From the NCBI RefSeq assembly GCF_007833165.1, contig NZ_VOBQ01000002.1, forward strand, positions 186,001 through 250,000: DNA of 64,000 bases. Direction: 5' to 3'. The translations under genes were made by a program, and so were the position numbers. Positions within the stretch are counted from its first letter, which is position 1. The number at the start of each line of letters is the position of its first letter. The notes beneath the pieces were generated by a model, which was given only the letters and a program-made list of their open reading frames with translations, was not told the DNA's origin and made no database searches. Positions 9,201 through 15,561 of this stretch are shown here, piece by piece. The DNA is from Caenimonas sedimenti (lineage in GTDB: Bacteria; Pseudomonadota; Gammaproteobacteria; Burkholderiales; Burkholderiaceae_C).

Positions 9201-9550
9201 TTGAACGCGGCCAACCAGCTGTCTCGGATTCGGGCGGGCGTGAGGCCGCTGTCCAATTCGGGATGCGTAAGCCATCGGCCCTTGCTCAGGTCCGCGGTAT
9301 CTGTTCCTTCAAGCACGGCGCCGAGCAGCACCGGTCCGTCGCTCGGCATCTGATCCCGCGCTGGAGCCTTGGGGAAGACGTACAGCACGCGCCCGTCCGC
9401 AGCGGCAAGTTTCCATCCTGCTCTGGATGGCAGCACGAACTTTATCCAGTCGCCCTCCATGTCTTGCGACGGATTCGCGAGCTGGCCGATGAACCCTCGC
9501 GAGGTCTTAAAGTCAACGCCCTTCACGGGCGGCAAAGTTAGCCGCATCAC
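6281..9550 (-). CDS. SF2 DEAD/DEAH helicase with nuclease-like C-terminus
   Basis: A 1089-residue superfamily 2 helicase/translocase of the type found in restriction-like defence proteins. Visible motifs are Walker A MPTGTGKT (157-164), DEAH (270-273), FTATPF (about 297-302), the helicase C-terminal motif MLGEGFDMPE, and the arginine-finger region QLAGRFTRSR. The last 150 residues hold an acidic stretch (LLDDDGAGEAADIVGI) followed by ITVDLYHCKYSGG (Lys968). This resembles a PD-(D/E)XK nuclease core with the usual E/D-x-K replaced by H-C-K. No methyltransferase or specificity gene is adjacent, so this is not a standard restriction system. It is divergent from the kinase/synthetase operon, with a 316-bp shared intergenic region. 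GC is lower than in the core genes. Confidence 0.8.
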   Translation of the reverse strand: MMRLTLPPVKGVDFKTSRGFIGQLANPSQDMEGDWIKFVLPSRAGWKLAAADGRVLYVFPKAPARDQMPSDGPVLLGAVLEGTDTADLSKGRWLTHPELDSGLTPARIRDSWLAAFNFVGEEQLREGEVGLRRPQLGALHAIHAHWSTKSDVATVVMPTGTGKTETMLATMISARCTRIMVIVPTDALRTQVALKFFTLGILKDPNSVLLAAGVLRPIVGVLEKRPVTADEVDELFRRCNVVVTTSALAGKCSDEVQARMAELCTHLFIDEAHHAEAPTWHAFKSVFKAQSRYVLQFTATPFREDGVPLDGEIVYVYPMRQAQREGYFKEIRFSSVYAFNSARADRDIAAKVIEELKADASGLHVAMARVSTQMRAAQVLAIYEELGQFNPVMLHSGMKKADAKAARSQLDQRQSRIVVCVDMLGEGFDMPELKIAAFHDLRKSLAVTLQLAGRFTRSRADLGDPVFIANIADVNLREELRTLYTQDPDWNLLLPALSEGAIGQELEAQRFMKGFDSQIDEIPVNEIRPAASMVAYRTHCGQWKPSEYKLAFPGLAEGEEIYRILNEKERMLIIIAARRQGVPWTDVPAVEGMVWELCIAIWDKEQSLLFIHGSTNTGMYSPFARALCGSDVELIQAPEVFRAFAGINRLMLMNVGLDEQFGRQIRYTGRMGPDVGARLSDTTLATTTKAVLAGFGFENGGPASIGAGKKGRVWATLRLKVNEYASWCKRVGAKLIDQNIDPEEVLKGTLIPRLVNARPAVVPVAVDWPVELLELVESATKISFSQTTEEHLTNVSIELRDYSATGPLVVRVFSERGEVQLQLNFVSRGDALDFEFVYVGATTATIRRGATSDLCAYLTENPPTIWFADGSKLEGNTHVELRTSAQLFSRDRLEQLDWTGIDITKESQREERRTDSVQFRTIEQIRAENRHEILLDDDGAGEAADIVGISLDSPNEPRLITVDLYHCKYSGGDTPGARIDDMYVVCGQAQRSVMWLHNKNRRTDLFAHLLKREADRIENGRPTRFEVGSKDRLAEIRDLSRVCAVALRVYIVQPGLSKLGAAEHQLALLGVTERFLSETYQVPLKVYCG

Positions 9551-9866
9551 AGTCCCTCCCCTGGGTCGACTAGGCCTGCTCTTCCTTGATGTGTCTAATC
9601 GTAAATCAGATCAGTTTGCTAGGTGTGAAGGCTCGTGGGAAGCGGATTCGTGGGCGTTTGACAGGATCACGAACTTCTTCACAACCTGCAGGTGTGCCAA
9701 TGAGGTTCGTCGATGCAAGCCCGCTCCGAGCCCTGGCTGGGAACGGAAAAATCGGTGCCGTCAAGTATCGATAAGTGCGGCTTTTCGCTAGTCAGCCCAT
9801 TCGCTGCAACGACTTCGTCGGCGTCAGGTCGAGTGGATATAGTGCCGAAAGGAGGGGGCCACGCAA
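9551..9866. other. Intergenic region between helicase and DUF7002 operon
   Basis: These 316 bp must hold the divergent promoters of the helicase and of the operon starting at 9867. A mini-frame at 9700-9774 (25 codons, ending NGKIGAVKYR then TAA inside the repeat at 9774) may be the 3' remnant of a lost gene. A strong ribosome-binding site AAAGGAGG lies at 9848-9855. No convincing -35/-10 pair could be picked by eye. The region is more AT-rich than the core chromosome. Confidence 0.4.
9774..9790 (+). repeat. Short repeat flanking the helicase gene, right copy
   Basis: AGTGCGGCTTTTCGCTA, the partner of the copy at 6228-6242. It begins with the last base of the small remnant frame's TAA stop and is followed by TAGTCAGCC, the inverse of GGCTGACTA next to the left copy. 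Together the copies bracket the helicase gene, which supports its arrival as a unit. Confidence 0.4.
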
Positions 9867-10541
9867 GTGCGGGCCAAAAACAATATGACGCCAGGACAAC
9901 TTGTCGCGGCCTATCCCCGCGTCTATCACATGGCTGAAGCAGGGACTTGGCCGAGCATCAGGCAGCATGGGCTCTTGAGCTCAAATGAAGTTGCTCGTAG
10001 GTCAGGCGCTCAAGGAGCCGCCGCCGCCGCGCTTATACGGGGGCACCGCGCAGGGAAGGTCACTGTGTCTGTTCCAGGGCTTGGAGATCTGGTGCTGCGT
10101 GACCAGATCCCCATGCATCCGGACCGCATCAGCCGCGCGCTCCCTCCTGGCATGAGTGCCGGCGACTGGTACGAGCTCATCAATGAGCGAGTCTTCTTCT
10201 GGGCGGAGGAGCATCGTTTGCATCGTCTGCTAAACGGGAAGGAGTATGGGCATCTGGAGCATGACGTCTTGACCTTAGACACGGCCTCGCTCGTGCAGGC
10301 ACATCATGACCGGATCCGGCTTTGTCATATGAACTCCGGAAACACCTTTCCGGCTATGACGAAACGTGGTCCTGAAATCTTTAAACCGATTGCTGATTAC
10401 GAAGTGACACGTACGGGCCGACCGAGGAAGGCCGTCGTGGAGGTGACCGTACTCGGAGGCGTGCCGGACATTCGGCGGCACGTCGTTGAAGCCCGGCGTA
10501 TGCGTGGTGAGCAAGTGCTTGGTGTACTGAATCTCGATTGA
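9867..10541 (+). CDS. DUF7002 family, ADP-ribosyltransferase-like protein
   Basis: A 224-residue protein. The N-terminal block VYHMAEAGTWPSIRQHGLLS (19-38) is the signature of the DUF7002 family. It resembles the opening of DarT-type and other ADP-ribosyltransferases (aromatic-His, then a -SI-x-x-HGLLS- helix). A second block, NERVFFWAEEHRLHRLL, is also family-typical. The likely role is NAD-dependent modification of a nucleic acid or protein, but the activity is inferred from fold resemblance. The start is GTG 9867, placed 11 bp after AAAGGAGG; the first ATG (9885) is too far from that site. It is the first gene of a five-gene operon and the next start is 10 bp downstream. No macrodomain (DarG-like) antitoxin is adjacent. 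Confidence 0.6.
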   Translation: MRAKNNMTPGQLVAAYPRVYHMAEAGTWPSIRQHGLLSSNEVARRSGAQGAAAAALIRGHRAGKVTVSVPGLGDLVLRDQIPMHPDRISRALPPGMSAGDWYELINERVFFWAEEHRLHRLLNGKEYGHLEHDVLTLDTASLVQAHHDRIRLCHMNSGNTFPAMTKRGPEIFKPIADYEVTRTGRPRKAVVEVTVLGGVPDIRRHVVEARRMRGEQVLGVLNLD

Positions 10542-10551
10542 GCGGACCGGC

Positions 10552-11121
10552 GTGAATGACATAGGTGCCATGGAGGACCGCCACGCGCAGCTCTATCAGA
10601 GCATCGGTGAACTGGTTATGGCCACCCAATGGGTAGAGAGTCGATATCGGGAGCTGGGCTGGTTCATCCACGATCCTGAGCGGGCGACTTGGCCGCCGCG
10701 CACGCACCGCAAGGAGTCACTGGCTCAGCTCATCGACGCGGTGACGGAAGAATTCAGAGAACTGATTCAGTCGAGCATTTTTGCCGATGGAGGTCGATTT
10801 GCGCAGATTGCGGAAAGCGTCCGCGGCGCCCTGCACGAGCTCAGGAGCTACCGAAACCAGGTCCTCCATTCGGCGTTCATCGAACTCAAGGCAGGCGGCG
10901 AGGTGGTGGGATACCTCCGCACGGACGCAAAGCGCGGTGTGGATCCGGACACGGGTGAATTTGTCGGCCAGCTCGAAGACATTTCAGCAGAGGCAGTTCG
11001 AGCAAAGCTCGCGACGTTCAGCACGGCCTGCTTCCAACTGAACATGATGTACGTCCAGGCGATTCACTGGTACGGAATCGAGGGCGGTGCTCAATGGCGG
11101 AGCAAGCAACGGGCTACGTAG
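10552..11121 (+). CDS. Putative HEPN-motif protein, possible RNase
   Basis: A 189-residue, mostly helical protein. The stretch ELRSYRNQVLHSAFIEL contains RNQVLH (Arg101 to His106). This is the R-[polar]-x3-H signature of HEPN-domain ribonucleases and their relatives, within a predicted long helix. A helical first half with conserved-looking W and E residues is consistent with a HEPN bundle. Active HEPN proteins cut RNA as dimers; whether this one does is unknown. The start is GTG 10552 or ATG 10570. It lies between the DUF7002 gene and a MazG-like gene, both at short spacing, so they are probably co-transcribed. Confidence 0.5.
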   Translation: MNDIGAMEDRHAQLYQSIGELVMATQWVESRYRELGWFIHDPERATWPPRTHRKESLAQLIDAVTEEFRELIQSSIFADGGRFAQIAESVRGALHELRSYRNQVLHSAFIELKAGGEVVGYLRTDAKRGVDPDTGEFVGQLEDISAEAVRAKLATFSTACFQLNMMYVQAIHWYGIEGGAQWRSKQRAT

Positions 11122-11134
11122 CATAGGAGGTGAG

Positions 11135-11554
11135 ATGGGAAACCAGTCGTGCGATGCACTCTCAATGTTGGAAATGGTCCGTCACTTCCATGCAGTTGCT
11201 GGCGTGCCCGTCGCAAACGTTCCTTCGGCACTCTCGCCTGCACGCCTGTCCTCACGGGTGGAGTGGTTGAGGGAGGAAGTCAACGAATTGGAATCAGCTT
11301 CGACATTGGTCGATCAGGTAGATGCAGCGATCGACGTGCTTTATCTGGCTCTTGGAACCCTCGTCGAGATGGGGGTCGAACTTGAGGAGCCATTTAAGCT
11401 CGTTCATGAATCCAACCTTGCAAAGGCATGGCCAGACGGTCGTTTCCGCCAAACAGCGACGGGGAAGATCATTAAGCCAGACGGGTGGCAGTCACCTCGC
11501 CCGCGCCTCGAGCGCCTGGTCTCAGCATTGCCCCCAGGGTCTCAGCGCCCATAA
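11135..11554 (+). CDS. MazG-like nucleotide pyrophosphohydrolase
   Basis: A 139-residue all-alpha NTP pyrophosphohydrolase. The metal-binding motif reads EEVNE (47-51) followed by DAAID (63-67), matching the EExxE and [E/D]xxxD pattern. The tail SNLAK...TATGKIIKPDGW follows the K-R-x-GKIxK pattern of HisE/MazG-like family members. Enzymes of this group turn (d)NTPs into (d)NMP plus pyrophosphate. In the phage Z pathway the analogous MazZ makes dGMP from dGTP. The start is ATG 11135, four bases after AGGAGG. Its position directly upstream of two kinases and a PurZ-like synthetase suggests that it feeds monophosphate to them. Confidence 0.75.
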   Translation: MGNQSCDALSMLEMVRHFHAVAGVPVANVPSALSPARLSSRVEWLREEVNELESASTLVDQVDAAIDVLYLALGTLVEMGVELEEPFKLVHESNLAKAWPDGRFRQTATGKIIKPDGWQSPRPRLERLVSALPPGSQRP

Positions 11555-11621
11555 AGAACCGTTCCAGAGCCGTATCCGAAGCCTCTAGTCAAACTTCACC
11601 AGCACGGATACATTCTGGTAC

Positions 11622-12230
11622 ATGGATGAGCTGCGCGGAGGATTGGTTCTTCTCAGTGGAGCGGTGACTGCTGGGAAGTCTTCGCTGGCAGCCGCACTGA
11701 TCGCAAACCACGGCTTCCGCAAGATCAGCACGAGTGGTCATCTGACCGAACTGGCTACTGCACAAGGTCTTGAGAATCGGCGAGACGTTCTCCAAGCACT
11801 GGGAGACCGCCTTGATGATGAAACCGATTACGCTTGGCCAATTGGTGTCGCTCAGCGCCAAATCCAAGCTGGTCAGCACGAAGGCCCTTGGCTCCTGGAT
11901 GCAGTTCGAAAGGACCGGCAAGTATTTCATTTTCGGTCCGCCTTCAGCCGCGTGCTCCATATTCACGTGACGGCGCCCGAAGAAGTCCTGCGCGCCCGCT
12001 ACCTTATCCGCCAAGGGAATAAGGACAGCCGCGATGCCCAAGGTACCTACGACGATCTGATCAAGCACCCGAACGAGATCTCGTCCCGTGCGCTGATGTT
12101 CAGCGCGGATCTGGTGTTTGACTCGAACTCCAAGAGCGCTGCCGCAATGGCAGACGCCGTCGTGCAGGCTTTAAGGGGAGGTGCAGATGGAGCAGGTAGT
12201 TCTGATCAGCGGGCATCTGGGAGCGGGTAA
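11622..12230 (+). CDS. P-loop nucleotide kinase-like protein
   Basis: A 202-residue P-loop protein with Walker A GAVTAGKSS (13-21), in the size range of nucleoside monophosphate and dephospho-CoA kinases. The block NRRDVLQALGDRLDDETDYAW is shared almost word for word with the kinase half of the next protein (DRASLQALGDELDAETGDSW). The two are therefore tandem paralogues. HIHVTAPEEVLRARYL is a typical LID-proximal strand-helix of NMP kinases. Its 3' end overlaps the next gene by 44 bp. The substrate is unknown; an unusual purine monophosphate is the contextual guess. Confidence 0.7.
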   Translation: MDELRGGLVLLSGAVTAGKSSLAAALIANHGFRKISTSGHLTELATAQGLENRRDVLQALGDRLDDETDYAWPIGVAQRQIQAGQHEGPWLLDAVRKDRQVFHFRSAFSRVLHIHVTAPEEVLRARYLIRQGNKDSRDAQGTYDDLIKHPNEISSRALMFSADLVFDSNSKSAAAMADAVVQALRGGADGAGSSDQRASGSG

Positions 12231-13872
12231 GTCAGGCCTGGCCAAACTATTGGCCGACGAGTACGGGTATCACTGGTTCAGCACCAGCAACTATCTTCGC
12301 CAGCTCGCGGGTACGAAAGGACGCGGTGATGACCGCGCCTCATTGCAGGCATTGGGCGACGAGCTCGACGCCGAGACCGGCGACTCTTGGTTACGAATGG
12401 CTGTGATGGCGGAGTGTGAGCGGATAGGCCCGACCGCCAAGGTCGTTGTCGACAGCTTGAGGACCAAGAAGCAGCTAGAGCACTTCCGACGCGACCACAG
12501 GCTGCCCTGCATCCATGTGCACCTCTATGGCACCTCGGAAGAAGTACAGCGTCGTTTCTCAAGTCGACCGGGATTCAGCCAAGAAGCCCTGGAGTACGTG
12601 AAGGCCGATCTCGTCAAGAGCGAAGAAGACATTCAAAGCTTCAAGAATGACGCGGATCTTCGCGTGAATACGACAAGGAACGATCCGCGCGACACGCTAG
12701 CGCGGGTCGCTGCAAGCCTCGGCCTCTACTCGGCACCAGACGTCCGTTGTGTGGACGTCCTCGTAGGGGGGCAATACGGCAGCGAAGGCAAGGGGCACGT
12801 CGCGGCATACCTAGCGAAAGAATACGACGTCCTGATCCGAGTGGGGGGGCCGAACGCCGGGCACACGGTACTGGGCGCGACAGGACAGTACACCTATCAC
12901 CACCTTCCTTCGGGGGCCAAGGAGACTAAGGCGCGCGTGCTACTCGGCCCGGGAATGACTGTCTACGTCGAAGACCTGCTTAAGGAAATAGCAGAGTGCG
13001 GCGTAACGCCAGACCGCCTGTTCATCGATCCGCAGGTGATGATCATCGAGCCCGAAGACAAGGCGGCCGAAGGCGAGGTCAAGAAGAACATTTCATCGAC
13101 GGGTAGTGGCAGCGGCGCAGCATCTGCACGGCGAATTCTCGAAAGGGGTAAGCCCAGCGTTCGACTTGCCCGCGACATCCCTGAGCTAGCTCCATACGTT
13201 GGTGAGCGTGAGCCGTACAGAGGGTCGACGTCGCGCCAATTGGAGAAAGCCTACCGGGAGCGGCGGTCGGTGTTTCTGGAGGGTACCCAAGGAAGTGGCC
13301 TCAGCCTCTTCCACGGGAGGTACCCCCACGTGACGTCACGCGACACGAATGTCGCAGGCTGCCTGGCGGAGGCGGGAATCTCGCCCAGTCGGGTGCGCCG
13401 CATCTTAATGGTCGTGCGACCCACTCCGATCCGTGTTGCTGACCCATTGGGCAATGAAGGCAAGACGTCTGGTCTCCTGAAGCACCCTACAGATTTTCTC
13501 AAGATCGGCGAGGAAGCAGGCCTCCCAGGTGATGAACTTGTCAAGTACGAAAAGACGTCAACGACGAAGCGAGACAGGCGCGTGGGCTGGTTTGAGTGGG
13601 AGCAGTATCGGTTCGCATGTTCTTTGAACGCGCCCACAGACATCGTCCTTGCGTTTGCTGACTATGTAGAAGCCGGGAACAGGGAAGCAAGGAGGTTCGA
13701 GGCCCTGGGTCAGAAGACCATCAAATTCATTGAAGAGCTTGAACGTGTCGCCCAGGCACCTGTGTCGCTGATCAACACCCGCTTTCCGCGTGGCGACGAC
13801 GCGCAGGGCGACATTCGGACCATCATCGACCGCCGCAACTGGACGGCCCGCAACCCACAGGCATCCGGCTAG
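12187..13872 (+). CDS. Nucleotide kinase fused to PurZ/PurA-like synthetase
   Basis: A 561-residue two-domain enzyme. Residues 1-185 are a P-loop kinase (Walker A GHLGAGKS, 9-16), paralogous to the preceding gene. Residues 190-561 are an adenylosuccinate synthetase-family domain with GGQYGSEGKG (194-203), GGPNAGHTV (catalytic His226), STGSGSGAA, FLEGTQGSGLSLFHGRYPHVTS and TKRDRRVGW. Ser199 stands where PurA has its catalytic Asp (GDEGKG). The guanine-binding TKLD loop of PurA is replaced by AFADY. Both changes are, as I recall, features of phage PurZ, which joins dGMP to aspartate using ATP or dATP. The ATG at 12187 sits 6 bp after AGGGGAG; a GTG at 12181 is less likely. The fusion to a kinase is unusual. 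Confidence 0.8.
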   Translation: MEQVVLISGHLGAGKSGLAKLLADEYGYHWFSTSNYLRQLAGTKGRGDDRASLQALGDELDAETGDSWLRMAVMAECERIGPTAKVVVDSLRTKKQLEHFRRDHRLPCIHVHLYGTSEEVQRRFSSRPGFSQEALEYVKADLVKSEEDIQSFKNDADLRVNTTRNDPRDTLARVAASLGLYSAPDVRCVDVLVGGQYGSEGKGHVAAYLAKEYDVLIRVGGPNAGHTVLGATGQYTYHHLPSGAKETKARVLLGPGMTVYVEDLLKEIAECGVTPDRLFIDPQVMIIEPEDKAAEGEVKKNISSTGSGSGAASARRILERGKPSVRLARDIPELAPYVGEREPYRGSTSRQLEKAYRERRSVFLEGTQGSGLSLFHGRYPHVTSRDTNVAGCLAEAGISPSRVRRILMVVRPTPIRVADPLGNEGKTSGLLKHPTDFLKIGEEAGLPGDELVKYEKTSTTKRDRRVGWFEWEQYRFACSLNAPTDIVLAFADYVEAGNREARRFEALGQKTIKFIEELERVAQAPVSLINTRFPRGDDAQGDIRTIIDRRNWTARNPQASG

Positions 13873-13902
13873 GGCCGATTGCTACCGTTCGAAAATGCCC
13901 GT

Positions 13903-14181
13903 TTATGCATCGGTGTTTGCGTCGGCGAAAGAGGACCGCATGCGCGATTGGCAATAGCCTTCCCCAGCCGCCATGCGCTCAAGGTACGCCTCGTAGCTTT
14001 CCTGATCGTCCACGCATGGCACGGTGTTCAGTCGAATACGCACTTCATTCGGCAAGACGATCACCCTCACAAACGCGCCAGGGCGAAAGCTACAGGCTCG
14101 TGCAGCATGATCCGGCAGGATTAGCGCGACCCCTTGAGGCCATTTAAGTAGTTTTGCTCGGACAGTCCTTGATGTAGCCAT
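13903..14181 (-). CDS. AbrB-fold (MazE-like) DNA-binding protein
   Basis: A 92-residue protein whose first 50 residues (AKLLKWPQGVALILPDHAARACSFRPGAFVRVIVL) follow the swapped-hairpin AbrB/MazE pattern: basic strand, W-x-x-G-x-A-L-x-L-P, helix, GxxVxV strand. The tail contains ESYEAYLERMAAGEG, an acidic helix that could bind a toxin, as in MazE proteins. The ATG at 14181 has AGGAG upstream on the minus strand. It follows a second AbrB-fold gene by 2 bp. No MazF/PemK or VapC-type toxin is encoded nearby. Confidence 0.6.
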   Translation of the reverse strand: MATSRTVRAKLLKWPQGVALILPDHAARACSFRPGAFVRVIVLPNEVRIRLNTVPCVDDQESYEAYLERMAAGEGYCQSRMRSSFADANTDA

Positions 14182-14183
14182 GA

Positions 14184-14393
14184 TCACCACTCCTGTGGGA
14201 TCGTTGGCGGCCGCTGAACTGGGGCGGCGTAGTCTCCAGCAGGTTTCCGGCCTCTGTGGGGCCGCAGCCGGAGGTCGCCAGAATCGAGTAGGCGCACGGA
14301 CACCATTGAGCCTTCCTGCAGTCCCGCGGCTTCCAAGACCGCCGAGGGTAGGCGCAAGGCAAGCGAATTTCCCCACCTGGATATTCTCTGCAT
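14184..14393 (-). CDS. MazE/AbrB-family antitoxin-like protein
   Basis: A 69-residue protein opening with MQRISRWGNSLALRLPSAVL, the classic MazE/AbrB N-terminus, and continuing with GSMVSVRLLDSGDLRLRP. AGGAG seven bases before the ATG at 14393 fixes the start. It is the first gene of a two-gene unit with another AbrB-fold protein, instead of the usual antitoxin-toxin pair. The Pro-rich tail lacks a clear toxin-binding helix. It may autoregulate the unit. Confidence 0.65.
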   Translation of the reverse strand: MQRISRWGNSLALRLPSAVLEAAGLQEGSMVSVRLLDSGDLRLRPHRGRKPAGDYAAPVQRPPTIPQEW

Positions 14394-14489
14394 TACTAGC
14401 TCCTGTATCGACATTGCGAACACGGCGAAATTGACTTCCGATGGCCGTGACGAGTGCGGTTGGCGTCGCGGCGCCCAAACCGCCTGCGG

Positions 14490-15095
14490 TCAGGCAGCCG
14501 GCTTTTCCGCCCAGAAGTGCCTCAGCAGTTCAAAGTGGTTGCTACGACCGGCGAAGAAGGCGCACTGCCAAGCTGCTCCGAGGTCCGCCAGTGCCTCGTC
14601 CGAACTCAGATTCGGACGGTGTACAAGGAGTCGGTCGAGGATGGCAATTCCCAAAGCTGCCGCGACGTTGCCGATGGTGGTGTATGGAACGACATTCCCG
14701 GTCGGGTGCGGGTAGTCATCTGCATTCAGGTGCGGACCCTCCCCTTCTTCGTCGAACTGGTGCCAGAACTCAATGATCCCGAAAAGCGCCTCGCGCGGCT
14801 CCTTCTCGCTGTGCGTAGGAGTGTTCAGCACGAGTGCTTCGGTAAGCTGCGGCGAGCCCAAGCACTTGCTCAGGATGCCCGCAGCCCAATCGACAAGTGC
14901 ACACACGTCATGGTAGGTGCGCTCGACGTAACGCATGGTTGGCTCGTCGCCATCCCACACGAGCTGCATGCCACGTACTTCGCGGCCGAGCTCAGAAAGG
15001 GCATTCAGCATGAAGACTGGGGTGGGAAGAAGCTCGCAGCCATGCGGGTGCTTGAAGAAGTCTTGGATGTGAGGTGAGTGCAACTGAAAGGTCAT
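14490..15095 (-). CDS. Hypothetical protein, 201 aa
   Basis: No family recognised. The protein is mixed alpha-helical and soluble with no signal peptide. His, Trp and acidic residues are frequent (FGIIEFWHQFDEEGEGPHLNADDYPH). AAGGA nine bases before the ATG at 15095 supports the start. It is transcribed leftward, away from the TBP-like gene, within the mobile-element part of the window. Codon use looks normal for coding DNA. Confidence 0.5.
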   Translation of the reverse strand: MTFQLHSPHIQDFFKHPHGCELLPTPVFMLNALSELGREVRGMQLVWDGDEPTMRYVERTYHDVCALVDWAAGILSKCLGSPQLTEALVLNTPTHSEKEPREALFGIIEFWHQFDEEGEGPHLNADDYPHPTGNVVPYTTIGNVAAALGIAILDRLLVHRPNLSSDEALADLGAAWQCAFFAGRSNHFELLRHFWAEKPAA

Positions 15096-15154
15096 GAGGT
15101 CGTTCCTTCAAGGGGATGCGAGGCCAACCGGGGGATCTCGGTCATGCGCGGAAA

Positions 15155-15472
15155 CTAGCCGAGGACGCGCGCTTTCCAAACTACCTTTCCAGGCAACACC
15201 TGGTGAAGCAGCCTCGCGGCGTTTTCTGCATCTGGCCCGCTGATTCGGCCCTGCACCAGCACCGTGCCGGTGGCATAGGCTGAGATGACGGCACCGCAAT
15301 GAAGTGCAATCCAGATGTGTGTGTCGTGCTCGACGTGTTTGCTCACGCGGAAGCCGTTCTTGCCGAGGGCGGCGATGACTTGGCCGGCCGTTGCTGTGCG
15401 TGCCGGAAAATCTTCGTCCGGCGTGCTCGCTCTATGTGGATTAGCTCTTGAATCAGATTGGCTGTGAAACAT
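15155..15472 (-). CDS. TBP-like fold protein, similar to RNase HIII N-domain
   Basis: A 105-residue protein. The stretch GQVIAALGKNGFRVSKHVEH...ISAYATGTVLVQGRISGPDAENAARLLHQVL resembles the TATA-binding-protein-like domain at the N-terminus of RNase HIII (DUF3378), especially the TGTVLVQG strand. In other proteins this fold binds nucleic acid. It is free-standing here, with no RNase H catalytic part. The start at 15472 is chosen because AGGAG lies 7 bases upstream; an in-frame ATG at 15490 has none. The function on the element is unknown. Confidence 0.45.
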   Translation of the reverse strand: MFHSQSDSRANPHRASTPDEDFPARTATAGQVIAALGKNGFRVSKHVEHDTHIWIALHCGAVISAYATGTVLVQGRISGPDAENAARLLHQVLPGKVVWKARVLG

Positions 15473-15561
15473 TGACGCTCCTACGCGCACGTATCGTGCT
15501 TCGGTCGTTTACAGGCTGGCGCCGCTGAAAGGCGACAAAGGCTAGAACTTCTGCTGCAGGC

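Noticed and set aside
6281..9550. Type I or III restriction subunit
   Set aside because: No methyltransferase or specificity gene is adjacent and the N-terminal region does not match HsdR; the helicase is described without assigning a restriction type.
6228..9790. attL/attR of the whole island
   Set aside because: The repeats bracket only the helicase gene and lie far from the integrase, so they are not the integrase attachment sites.
12187..13872. Housekeeping purA
   Set aside because: The Asp to Ser change, loss of the guanine-binding Lys, N-terminal kinase fusion and island context all argue against it.
14490..15095. Toxin partner for the AbrB-fold pair
   Set aside because: At 201 aa with its own ribosome-binding site and upstream of the pair, it shows no MazF, PIN or other toxin motif.
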